From: Angiostrongylus vasorum
Lineage: Eukaryota > Nematoda > Chromadorea > Rhabditida > Metastrongylidae
Direction of reading: 5' to 3'
Length of the DNA: 64,000 nt
Assembly: GCA_018806985.1 (NCBI GenBank)
Contig: JADANN010000365.1
Coordinates: 792,001 to 856,000 of the forward strand
The first letter of the stretch is position 1, and every line of letters starts with the position of its first letter. Below the pieces are notes generated by a model. The model was not told the origin of the DNA and did no database searches. It saw only the letters and a program-made list of their open reading frames with translations. Positions 34,417-46,229 of the stretch are shown one piece after another. The position numbers were made by a program, and so were the translations under genes.

Positions 34417-37400
34417 TTATATCTTTTCCCTTATATTAGGTTGCTTTAAGACCTTAATATTGTGAAAATGAAAAAAGGGGGCAACGGATGCGTTTAACAC
34501 TCGGTTATCTCTCTGATTCAAAAACTGTTCATATGGATTAACAATTGAGCTAACCTGCAATACTGATGTGGCCGATCTGGATAAGCCGGGATCTAAGAAG
34601 CTGATGCTGTCCTGGACGTACACGTCTGGTTTCGAGTTGTGTGGTGTATTAATCTTAAAAATGGAACACAGCCTTCTCCACTCAGTACAGCAGTAATATG
34701 TGCTAGTAAACGGAAATTAAAACTTGACCATTTTTCACTTTCTCTTTCTTAATTCCATGTCATTAGCTGGCATTAGCCAACGGCGTGTCACTACAGCGAC
34801 AAGGATACCAAGTAGGTTTCCAATGAAAAAATCAAAAATGCCTTTCTATCCAACTAATAAGTCACACTTTAGAAAAAAAATCGACGAGTTCCTAGATTTC
34901 TAGGGTGGGTGGGTCTAGGGGTTTTATGGGTGAGTGTTCAAATGCAGTTTCAGCCATCGAGATGTAACCAGGCTACTCACAACCCTTTGCTGAAGTCTTA
35001 ATGTTGATTAAATCTTTTATGCTGGATGAACAACTCACATGATAGATTTGATCATGATATTCTTTAATGTTTAAAGGGCAACTTCGTTGTAAATTGGAAG
35101 AAACATCAGAAGAGAAGAAAGTGAACGTTGTCATGAGTACAGCTCCCAGAGATGTAAATACCAACAATAACAGCGCTAAGCATACGAGATAAAAAAGAGT
35201 ATCCGTAGTGTTTCTGAATGAACTGATTTCTGCTTCACAATGACGACACTTAAGACTACATTACTAAATGGACAAAATTCGCCTGATAACGTAAACATGG
35301 AGAAGTAGTAACACTGTTGTCTCTTTCTTCCTCTACTTTTTAAGCCTCATGTACGTGAAATAAAAAGCTCTTCTCCGTCGTTGTATGGTATGGTATCATT
35401 AACACATCCAAATAACTCCAAGATTTCGCTGTCTACAGCATAGAAAAATGCACAATTATCTTCCAACTGCAGACTGCATCGAAATCAATGCGTACTGTTC
35501 AAAGCGCCTCCCCAAGACACCAAGTATTATCCTCAGTGGCAACTACCTAATATTCTAGTACCCTCATCTGTGATACTTTTGCTAGCCGAGCCATCTTATT
35601 AATATCTTCTTATCAGCAATAAGCCCTGTGCGCTATTTTGTCCTGGAAATAATTTTTTGCAAATTAATGGGACTAGGATATAGCATTCTTAGGACCATTC
35701 TTTGACAAGGTCTGCACTGGACAACTTATCAGTGGAATAGAAAAAGTATAACGAAAAAACAGAATCTTTGCCGCAAAAGAAACAATGGAGCAGAAAGTGA
35801 ACTGAAACTAATGCGCACTACTTCGAGCCTCACGTGAACTGTCAAGTCAGTGCTCTTCTTTGTCGCGAATCTGTTAGAAACTAGCACAGCAATTAAATTC
35901 AATGGGGATGGATATGATTGGCTTCCGAAAGTACGTAAAAAAAACCTATACGTAACTAAAATATGTTTGATTAACTATACAACAATAATGAAGCTGACAT
36001 ATTTGCAGAACTCTGACGGCAGTCCAGCTTCAAAGCCTCGATTACTCTTTTCCGGGTGTACGCAAACCCATTGCACCCATCAAGGCCTTCGCTTTGCTTT
36101 CCTCTCAGCTCCCTTTTTAACCTAACGGTGTGATCATCAACCACATGTCAACGGGAATGATCTGGAAGGTACAAGTCGGCACTGAAGCCACTCAAGTGGA
36201 GGCTGCGGTTGAAATCAGATTTTCGAAACCAAATCAGTCGAATTGTGCTAACAAGATCATTCCTACTGATGAATGATTGCCCACGGCACTACTAGGCTAA
36301 AACAAAGCTGAGAGAAAGGGAAAACGAGGGCCTCGGTGGGCGATGGGTAGTACGCGAGTTCCCGGAAATGGTTATCGCTAGTTTGGAACTGGACTTGGGT
36401 CCGAGCTTTACAAATATCTCAGCATCATTGTCCTTGCTTTTCACATAATATCCTGCTATGGGGGAAAAGTAGGGAGCAAAAAAAAGTTAAATAATTTTTT
36501 AGCCATTCCCACAACCGACTTTCTATTAACCTCGGCATTGATTAAATAACTCGTAGTACTCGATATTCTTGTTGTTGAGCATTCTTGAAGAAGGTAAAAC
36601 TGCCGATACTCCAGCTTTACTAGAATAAAGAATGAGGTAAAACGTTGTGTTTGCTCAACAAGAACATTGAGAACTATTCGGCCATAATTTTTAATAATGT
36701 GTTTTGCTTTCAAGAATTAAACAGCGCTTTGAGCGACAAGTGTACTACTGAAATAAAAAAACTGTAGAGCAAACCATTTTCATACCTCAAATGTGTTCTT
36801 CACGCCAATTAAATACTTTGATTCAAGCATTTCAGCATTTATTACAAACACCATTAAAGATATTCCGAGACATAGCACTGGAAATAGGAGGATCGACAAC
36901 GAGATGATGAGTACAGAGCAATGTACCAGGGGCGTTTACATTTCTAGATTTAAGCACGGAAGTGTTGGCGTTGGCGCACGCACTACTACCAATCGCATAT
37001 CTATTCCTATTATCTAGGTGAAGGTAGACCTCAGAACGGATCGAAAGTGGTAATTTTATCTTCCATCTTTACCAAACGTATTTACCGGCCATGAAGATGA
37101 GACCGTCAAATGCTATGGTAGCGATACGACGTCGTTCCGCTTTGAAATACGACAACAAAACAGCAACGGTAGCAAGTGAAATCAGAGCGATTGACACTAT
37201 GTTCAGAATTAGCACAGCATAATGCCAACCTAGAACAATAATATAAACTTCTTTATTAGATCTTCAACCATAGTTAATTATACCCGAAGGAGTAAACAGG
37301 GAGCAGTAACGTAGTCTAGCTCCTCTCTCCTTACTTTCTGCAACTACTAATTCGCAAATAGAATACTAACGTGACGTCGTATCTTTATGGAATTGGATAA

Positions 37401-40400
37401 TATGGATTTGCAGCTTAGGCTTTTTGTGTGGAGTCATACGCACTTATTATCGAAATAGCATATGATTAAGAATGCTCGATTCCTATTAAGAAACTTAGCC
37501 GAAGCACAGCAACAAAAAAAATAAACCTTCTTGTTTCACATCATACATAACCTCTTAGGGAGAATACTGCACTATCTTTTTTTTAGAATATCTTTTTTCT
37601 AAACAGTACTGGCATTAATGGTTCTAAAGATACGATTTTTTCTACTTCTAGATGACATCAATCGTATTAAAATTGGAGCTATTGTTCCATATATTTTAAA
37701 GTTAGTCTCAGAGTCGCCTATTTATAATCTTCTAAAATCTGAGAATTTTCTAAAAAAGGGAACAAATGGAGAAGAAATGAGCAAAATTCCTTACCAAAAA
37801 AAATAAGGTGTACGAAGAAGCTTCTTCCTGCAGTCTCCAATTAGTAAAAATCGACAGACGTCAACCTTAAATCTTTGCTCTACAGTTGAAGGTTTAGAAA
37901 AAAGTGAATTGTAAGCATTGTTGCCAAGTTTATGCGCTCGAATCCATTCTTAAAAGAATAGAATACTCACTTCTCGTTCATTATTTCCCATACTAGGTGC
38001 TTAAAATAATCACATCAGTAACACGTAAACATTCTCCGATTTCAGTTTTGTAACAACATTATGCAAGCCTATCAATCAACCAAAGTGCAGCGAGCGTCGC
38101 TACTTGTGAGATAATTTTTTTCCCAGAATTATAGATTTAACATGGTTATGGTGACCACGGCGCTTAACCAATATCGTAAACTCTTTCAAATTTCTTTAAT
38201 GATGCCTTTGAAAAAAATCTGAATAAATGTGTAGAAACAAAAGAAAGCCGAAAATTTTTAAAAAAGCACACATTGAAAGATAGCTTTTACGAAAAAAACT
38301 AAGGATGTACGTGACCATTCACAATGTTCTCAGTCAAGGCATTAGAAAAGAACGGTAAACGAAGAGCATATAAAAGACATTGGTCAGCGTATTTTGTAGT
38401 TCTTACGAGTTTTGAGGCTTCCTACTCCACATTGCTACGAAACATCCTTTTTTTTTCCGTGTCACAGTAATACATCTTTAAACTTTTTTCTGTCTTAAGG
38501 AAATGAAACACTTTGTGACAAATCAAGAATTATGCCACTTTCGCACGAATTTTTGATGGTTTGTCTTCAGTTTCGAAGGCTGAACATTAAACAATCATAT
38601 GGAAGAAATGAACCATTTTGGAAGTTTGGAAGGTGAATCCTCGTCGATTTCGGGGATCTTTATTTATGATTTACTTAGAGCATAACTTAGGGATGAGATT
38701 GCTCAGACGAGATCCAGTTCTCTTCTACAGTCACGATCTTTCTTATGAAATGTTGACGATGTGGTAAAGCAGGAAAGAACTACAGATGCCTATTTGAACC
38801 ATCGTGGATAATCATAGAGTGGTATTTTTTAACTACATCATAGTTTGTGGTAGTTCATCATGCTAATGTAAATGGTGATATCAGCAAAGCCGACTGTCTT
38901 TTCTGAGTCGTATATGTTCGACCATGGAAACTGGAGCTCGTCGTGCAGAATGGTCATTAAAGTTGACCAATCATACATATCTCAAGACACATCATTGAAC
39001 GTTCATTTCGATTCGAAGTGAATCTCCTTGCTATTTCCGTTCACTTTTTAAGCCTGCTACGGAATGTAATCGAACAGGCTACAAGAAGGTACAAAGAGGT
39101 TTAAATGTGAGGAAAAAAATCCTGAGCAAACTAGGCGAAGACTTCTGTTTTATTCTAACAAATTGGTTGGATACTAAGAAATCTAGAGAACCATGAATAG
39201 CTCCATTCACCACATGTTGAGAATGGTGACACATGTTATTACCTTTTCATAATAATTTATGAGGTTGTCACTGAAGATATACCAACATTGTGCAGCTCCT
39301 GGACAATAGAGCCATAAGCCAGACTGAACATATCGGCTTACATCTGTATCCTCGGCAACCTGAGAAGTTGGAATTTTGTTTGAACGAGTTCATTAACACG
39401 GTTCCCAATGTGCTCTCACAAAGCTGGGACTAGTGAATATTTCCCATGGTATAACAATATCGTCATTAATGAGTCAGGACAGAAACGAAGAGCGTTTCAT
39501 CTACTTTTTAAATTCTACACTTTCTCGCATACCGTCATGTACCACATATCGCATTCAAAGTAATGGAAGCAATGTTACTTGATATGGAGACTTGTAAATT
39601 TTCCAGGAAATTTTCATTTAACATGAAGCTGGAACTCAGTTGGTACATGATTTTTTCCCGTTTTCATCAGAAAACGCGACAAATACACATGATAAGAAAA
39701 AATCGAAGGGCTCTCGGCAAACGATGTGACCTAGTAAGATATGCATAACCGTTTGTCTCTTCTTAATTATTTTTTCGAACATGAACCTTTCCACGTAACG
39801 CGCAATGCCTTCTACCCTTAATCAAGGAAGGTATTCGAAATCACGGGCGGGTTGGACTGCTACTTGAAGATTCTGTCTTCTTCATAAATTTCGTTGGGGT
39901 GCAAGCTGAGTATCATTCTCTCTAAACTCCCGTGTTAACCCTACTAAAACGCTTCTCGACCTTCACTACAGGCTCTTTTGTGGAAAGAACGAAGCACTTC
40001 CTGGAGAAGCACGCTATCAACATAGCCGTAAGGGATGGATGGGACTCCGACTATCCGAGGCGCCGTCGTACCAAAAACTACGGGTGTATTACAGATGACA
40101 CCTCTCACAACTTCTGGGCACGACACTCATTTATCTTGCAACACCGTAAAAAGTAACATCATTATGATTTAGATAATTTAGCAATAATAGGTGGCAGTTT
40201 TAGAAATATTTTGATCATAAAGACTTCCTTAGGACATAGATTCCACTTGCTAAATACGTCGTTTTCTTTCCATAAGAAGGTTTGTTACTAGATATGTTTC
40301 TGTTGCTCTTAAAAAAATAAAAAAAAGGAAAGAACACACATCGAAATTGAGCACCTACTTTTTTCCTTCTTCCTAATGTTGTTATCAGGACGACTTATGT

Positions 40401-40591
40401 CTCTTGAATACAACCTTGTTTGCAATGACGAGTATTTGTAGGATGTAAATAATGAAAAAGAAAAAAGAAAGATGCTGACGTACCTGCCAAGCAGGGGTAA
40501 GAGTCCCGATCACTAAAAATATATTCGAGATGATAGCAAGAATGCTGGAACCTAACTGGCACTTTTCTAACTTTGAGAGCGATTCCAGCAT
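34417..40591 (-). CDS. Clc-like (claudin-type) four-transmembrane protein B
   Basis: Exons on the - strand: 40591-40484 (N-terminus, TM1, ending TLTPAWQ), 39359-39243 (first loop with VQSGLWLYCPG), 37229-37086 (TM2, basic AERRR loop, start of TM3), 36877-36786 (TM3, then IGVKNTFE), 35213-35039 (TM4). A possible last exon is 34554-34417 (hydrophilic tail, TAA). TPxWQ, then GLWxxC, plus four membrane spans identify the nematode Clc-like/claudin superfamily. Phase does not close between 39,243 and 37,229, so a small exon there is missing. In the TM4 exon the family frame starts KHYGYSF but continues one base out, at a run of six A on the + strand (35,191-35,196). This is either a real disabling indel or an assembly error. 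ATG at 40,591 is the first Met, but an upstream exon is possible. Confidence 0.68.
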
Positions 40592-42409
40592 CGGTTTCAG
40601 CTCTGCTATGTGTGGAAAGTAGTGCGCTATGAATAAACGTTAAATAAAAGTAGCATCAGTACGAAAGTGTTAAAGGAATAAAAAAACACGGTGTTCTAAA
40701 CTAAGGGCCAAATGATCTCAGTAATGTAGAGGAAAACTACAGGTTAAGTGGATTTTCAGAACGCTTTAAAATGAGAAGTATAGCACCGCAAACGACTCGA
40801 TATAAGACATCCAAGGTGAAGTGTTCGGAAAGACAGTTTCATTCGTTGTTGTATATGTACAGCTGACAAATCAATTAATAATGAATCTTTCGTGCATCTA
40901 AACTAGGAAACTGGCACATTGTGAGGTTTACAATGGACACTTAAGGTAAGTGAAAGACTGTAACAATATAATTTAAAAGCACCAAGAAAACCACTCAATA
41001 AGAAGAGGACATTCAAATAGAATGATATTTAAGAGCAATTCGAATTTCGTATATTTATACATATTCCATCAAATGTTCGATTGTCAACAGCGGAAACGAA
41101 CAACGTCGTTCCATTTTCATGACTTCTTCATAATCTTCAATCGATGCTTACGGTAAGTACAATAAGCACTAAGATCTTAGAAATAACTAATAGGGCAAAT
41201 TTTAAGGACCACTGACGATTATATGAGAGATACATGAATTATACGAGACCGGAAACATTCTGCGATTTACAACTTTGAACAAACACATTAACACATTCGA
41301 CGGCACCGTTAATTCCATGGCGATTGCAAAACGAAAGAACTCGTCCGCCATTATACACGATGATGCTGCTTTTTTTTCGTCAATAAACGATGAATTTTTG
41401 TTAGCTAGAAAGCTTGTAAGACTTGTGAGTACATCTTTTTCCATCTAGAGGCATAATATTGCTACTACTGAAGATTTCAAACGATAATCAAAACCCATCA
41501 TAACAGTTGGAATAAAGTACGCCCTAGATATGGGATGATGTCTGTTTTCTAAAAACTCTTGATAATTTAGGTAACTAGAAGAATGTGTTACTCTAAAGAA
41601 AACCAAAAACTTCCCTAGACTGTTGTTTCCACTTTATGCTTATTTAAAATTGACGCCATCAAAAAAAAATCCAATTCTTATAGAATAAGGAAACTTGCAC
41701 ATTGTTGGCGAAGATCAATGGATTCCGACGGTTCTTTTTTTCACTTTATAAAGTTTATTATGTGCTGCGATATGCCTGTTGAAAGGTATTTCTCTCTTCG
41801 CATACGTATGGACGATGTCTGGATGACCCTCGTCGATCTTTTTCTTTTTGTTTCCTCTCCCTCCTTTTCATACAACGCTATCTCCATTCCATCGACTTTG
41901 CTTCAAATAATAAGTATTCTTTTTTCATAATTTTGAATAATTTCTCTAGTCAACGACAACCGAATATTATAGGCTTGAGCCATGTCAGCTGGTGACTATT
42001 TCAAGTTTTATCGCAATCAAGTAGGACCTACTATATTTTTTGTCATTTGAAGACTGAAGTAAGTGAATGGGGTAAAGAAGATCAACGCGTTAATGATGTC
42101 AACAGTGAGTGTTCGTGTGAGGTAATCCTTCACAAGTTCTTTCATTAGCTGAGAAGCAGAGTGATATAAATGGACAAATAGTAGATCAGTGCACAGAACA
42201 GAAAGATTTTTAAGAGCTACTTATGACCCGGACTTAGGAGCTGATTGAGAAAAAAATTGTTGCAGAGAACGATGCGCCGTGGAAGACGACAAGTATGGAC
42301 GAAAAATCATCGATGTCTTATTTAGCATGCGCAAAAGGCCAACTAGCGCAACCGAGCGATTATGGAAGCCTGAATTTTGGTCTTAAATGCAAGGACATTC
42401 TACGTCGTC
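40592..42409. other. Upstream region of Clc-like gene B
   Basis: No gene is assigned. A - strand frame at 41,202-41,444 (80 codons, MADEFFRFAIAMELTV in its middle) could be an upstream exon of gene B, but no phase-matched junction was demonstrated. Confidence 0.3.
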
Positions 42410-42870
42410 ATTTAATTCACAACCGCTCGTAAGACCGCTTCACACAACGTAAAACAGCACAACTTGCCCTAACAGTTGAGATAGTATTTGTATGCGCTTT
42501 GATATAATGTAACTGATCTCTTGTAAAGCGTCTGGAAATGAGTACGTTGGCAAAATCGGTGGACCATTCGGAGTCCCTATAAAAGAACGCGTAGATGAGA
42601 AAGTTATTATAAATGCAAAGAAAACAGTCCACTAAGCATGCATAGGACACAAAAAAGATATTGGAGAAGATTTTCAATTAAAGTCGCTATCCTAGCATAG
42701 CATAAGAGCCTAAAACATGAGAGGGGTAAAACCGTTTAAGCAACTTGAATCATTTCGAAAAATCCAAAATTAAACCGCCAGGAGGAACGTTTTGCGATCA
42801 CGCGTGAGCTCGACCCATGTCTTGAGTTAATTTCTTCATCTAAGCCAAGCACATTCCTCACCCATTAAGA
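42410..42870 (+). mobile_element. Penelope-like endonuclease and tail relic 1
   Basis: Begins at the Cys-linker/GIY-YIG region, riddled with stops. It is recognisable by CCACTAAGCATGCATAGGAC and GGAGAAGATTTTCAATTAAA, which match 30,130-30,180 and 43,380-43,420, followed by the tail with GATCACGCGTGAGCTCG. Confidence 0.65.
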
Positions 42871-43134
42871 CTCCGTTCGGTTGATTTCCAACAATAATTG
42901 AAGAGAGCAGAAGGAAGAATCCTTGAAATTGGCGCAGCAAAAATATCCATTTCGAATGCCTACGGAACTGTAGGACAGTAGTAGAGGAAAAACCACTCCT
43001 CCGAACCACAATTCTAGCGAGAATAAGGTCCTGTTTATCCTGCGCTTTATTTCCAACGAAATAACTGCAGCTATGAAACGTTGCTTAAGAAGGGCCAGTA
43101 TACAGAATTCGATGAAATTGATAGATAGAAAACT

Positions 43135-43800
43135 CTGACCGGACGCTTTGAGACTTCACCTAGTTCGTAAGCACCTATACAACCGTCTATGTACAACGAA
43201 AAACTGCATAATATGCCCTAACGGTAGAGATGGTGACTGCGTGAGTTTGGGTACGTTGTACATAATCTCTTGAAAACTGTGTAGGGACGAACACTTTGGC
43301 GAAACGCGTAAACCACTCCGCGCCCGTTTAAAAGAACACCTAGACAGTAAATTTAAATTGAAACTAAACACTCTACGAGGCGCGCATAGGAAACAGAAAC
43401 ATAACGGAGAAGATTTTAAAATAGAAGTCATTATCATCGCAGGGGAATCGAAAACAAGAGCGCGTGACACTCTTGAAACGTTTTGATTAATTCCAAAGAT
43501 CCAAAAATGAATCGCAGGGAGGAGTGCCTCGTGATCACGAATGACTTCGCGCCATACATCAGGCTGATTCTATGACTTGACCCAGGCACATTCCTCGTCC
43601 ATGTATTACTCTGTGCTGCTGCTGTGACTTACAACTAGTGAAACGGTGGGTGTTTAAAAGGAGCTGCATATTATGCGAATGGAAATTTATGGTTAAATCC
43701 TATCTGGTAAGGTTATGAAGGTATGGCTAAGTAGATTGCATGTCAGTTTGATCTTTCCAGGCTCTGAAGAAGAGGAAGCCGCCGAAACATCAGCTATTGT
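43135..43800 (+). mobile_element. Penelope-like endonuclease and tail relic 2
   Basis: The clearest single tail in the window. The Cys linker reads CTTKNCIICPNGRDGDC, followed by GTLYIIS, a stop, then GETRKPLRARLKEHLDSK and ahead HRKQKHNGEDF, the GIY-YIG endonuclease. A noncoding tail follows with CTGAAGA (43,764-43,770) and CGAAACATCAGCT, a hammerhead-like core with a poor stem. The in-frame TGA and lost YIG block show decay. Confidence 0.78.
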
Positions 43801-43849
43801 GTGCTAATACGTTCTATAATACCAACCTCGTGTTTGTTCATTGAAAAAA

Positions 43850-44105
43850 AGTGTATTATCGATCAGTACAAAGGTTATTGGGAAGTCGGTCTTGGGAAAA
43901 TTGGAAGACTTATGAAGAACAAAATGGCGAGTGTTTAAAAGAAACTGTTTTCGTAGCGATTGAAATTTCGGTATTAAGCTTTTTTTTGGATCACGAAAGT
44001 GTTCAACTAAGTAGACTGCATACAAAATTCGTCCTTCCTTGGCTCTGAAGGAACTTAAACAGCCGAGGCAAAACAATCTGGTGTCTGTACAAGTATACAG
44101 CACTA
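43850..44105 (+). mobile_element. Penelope-like distal tail relic 3
   Basis: The distal tail only: GTGTTTAAAAG, AAATTTCGGTATTAAG, then CTTGGCTCTGAAGGAAC. It is in direct tandem with relics 1 and 2. Confidence 0.55.
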
Positions 44106-46229
44106 ACTAGTTGATCAACACTGACATTAGTCAAAAAGTCGGTCCTGGGAATTATAAAAAAAGATTTGGAATTCTGTCGACGAACTTCTCTTTTTGACAA
44201 TACGAGGTGTGACCGACAGGACAGGTTACACAAGATTAAGCCGTTAAGTGGTATTATAAACAGGAAATGCAGTAGATTTTATAAGCATGGAAAGTTCGTA
44301 TTTACCAGCGAATCCCTCGTGTCGCTTAAAGGTCGAGTCGTCATCTGCTAGTATATCCCACAAAAGTGGCACAAGTTCAGAGTCGAGTTATTGAAACAGC
44401 GCATTAAGAAATAGCTACACTTCCACAATTTTGGTACACACTGCTAGCGATTACTCAATAGACGAAGATGTAGCACATAGTGCGGTGATGAAGCTCAAAT
44501 GCGACTTCCTAAATGAAAGAAAACATCCTTAAACGGACAGTTGGCACATAAGTGTCTTTCCTTTGGTTGATAACTCATTGCGGAGAACGATCCACTTTAG
44601 CAGCAGCTATAACAAAAATAGGAAGGGATCTCCTTAGGAAGTTATCCACCGCAAGTTGAAGAAAGAACAATAGTTAACCCAAACAGAGCTGCAGCGGCAT
44701 AACGATGTTGAATTGGAGAGATAAAAACACAGATGCTTTTATTCTGTGGACAGTTAATTAAGTGACTGTTTCCTCAACTCACCAAAAAATACTGGTCATC
44801 GAAAGCCACAACCAGAGGAAGCTGGTCGTACACACAAGTGTTTGAATGGCTGCTTATTGCTTACCACTGTTATGAAATTCTACGCGAAGATTGTTGATTG
44901 AAGGGAAAATTACAAATGTAATATAGGAAATACAACTACAATGCTGACTTATGACCAAAACACGGGTTAAACGTGCTTTGGTTTCCGAGTTCGAAGATGA
45001 ACTAAGGCTCTTAGTTTCGCTCACATCTCAGCACTCTCGTCACCGTGAATTACACGTGATTTGTGAAAATTGTTCATTGTAAGTAGGAATTGAAAGTTCT
45101 TTGCGAGAACTCTATGCCTTAAAAAATCGCAAGCTGCCGATTATGAAATAAATGCGAAATAAAAAAGCAATAGAAATTGATAAGTGTTTATAAGGGACTG
45201 TGCTGAATCCCACTGACCAGCTCACGCTCTGTGATAATCGAGACCCTCTGAAAAAAGTCTCTTCAGTGACTTATCATTTTATCATACAAAAGTTGTGCCT
45301 AATTATGGAACTCCAGCGTTAAAGTAGAGACATTCCACGCCACTTCACCGCAGCAGTCTCTCCCGACCCAAAAAGGGTTCTTTGCAAAAAAGTTGCACTT
45401 CATAAATTATTTGACAGCTTATGCAACAGTGGTTTTGCGGAGGAGGGGCATCGTTTAAGGATGTCCTGCATTCTGCACTTAGAAATATAGAAAAAGACTT
45501 CTTTTCAAAGGTTTTCTTTGTATACAGCCATATATTGTAAACACGAAGTTTACTTTACATAGCTTATCAAACTGTACCGAGTAGTGTTAGCAGTATTTCT
45601 GAAGGTTGGATGAGTTTTTTTTCTTAAACTGAGTAGATTTAACAAGAGCAATTTTGTCCAGCAGAATAAGATGGTTTCCATAATTTATCGCTCACTCCTC
45701 GTTTTTGTAAAACTTCTACTATAGTGGTAATGTTTTTTAAATCTTACCTAAAAAATGAAACCTAACCAATTCCAAGGAAAAAAATGTGCACAACCTTAAA
45801 GAGCCTCCTCTACAAGTGTGTGAACTCCTCAATTTTTCAAGCACTCTAGCAACCAAAAACTATCGATTATAAAAAATTACGAGGAATAAATTAACTTTCT
45901 AAAGGAAAAAACAGAGTCGTTACGAATGTGTTAAAATGTTTCGAGGCTGTTAGGAACACTACACGTTCTTTCAAAAGTTTTTTAAAGAAGAAATAACTAT
46001 AAGCTCTCTTGCAGATATAAGAGCTTGAAAATCACACATTAAGTGACTAGCGCAATTTGCTCGGAACATCTGGAAGTCCTCTCATAGCAAAGTAATCTTC
46101 TTGCGAAAACTGTGATGTGTCGTATCCATGAAAGGGATGCTAAAATTGAGGTGATTAAAGTGAAAATACTGAAGTAGGGTGTCCAGCTGTGTCTTCATCT
46201 CACCAACCATTGTTCGTCCAAGGTCGACG
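44106..46229. other. Gap between Penelope tails and Clc-like gene A
   Basis: AT-rich. No gene, repeat family or structured element was recognised. Confidence 0.4.
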
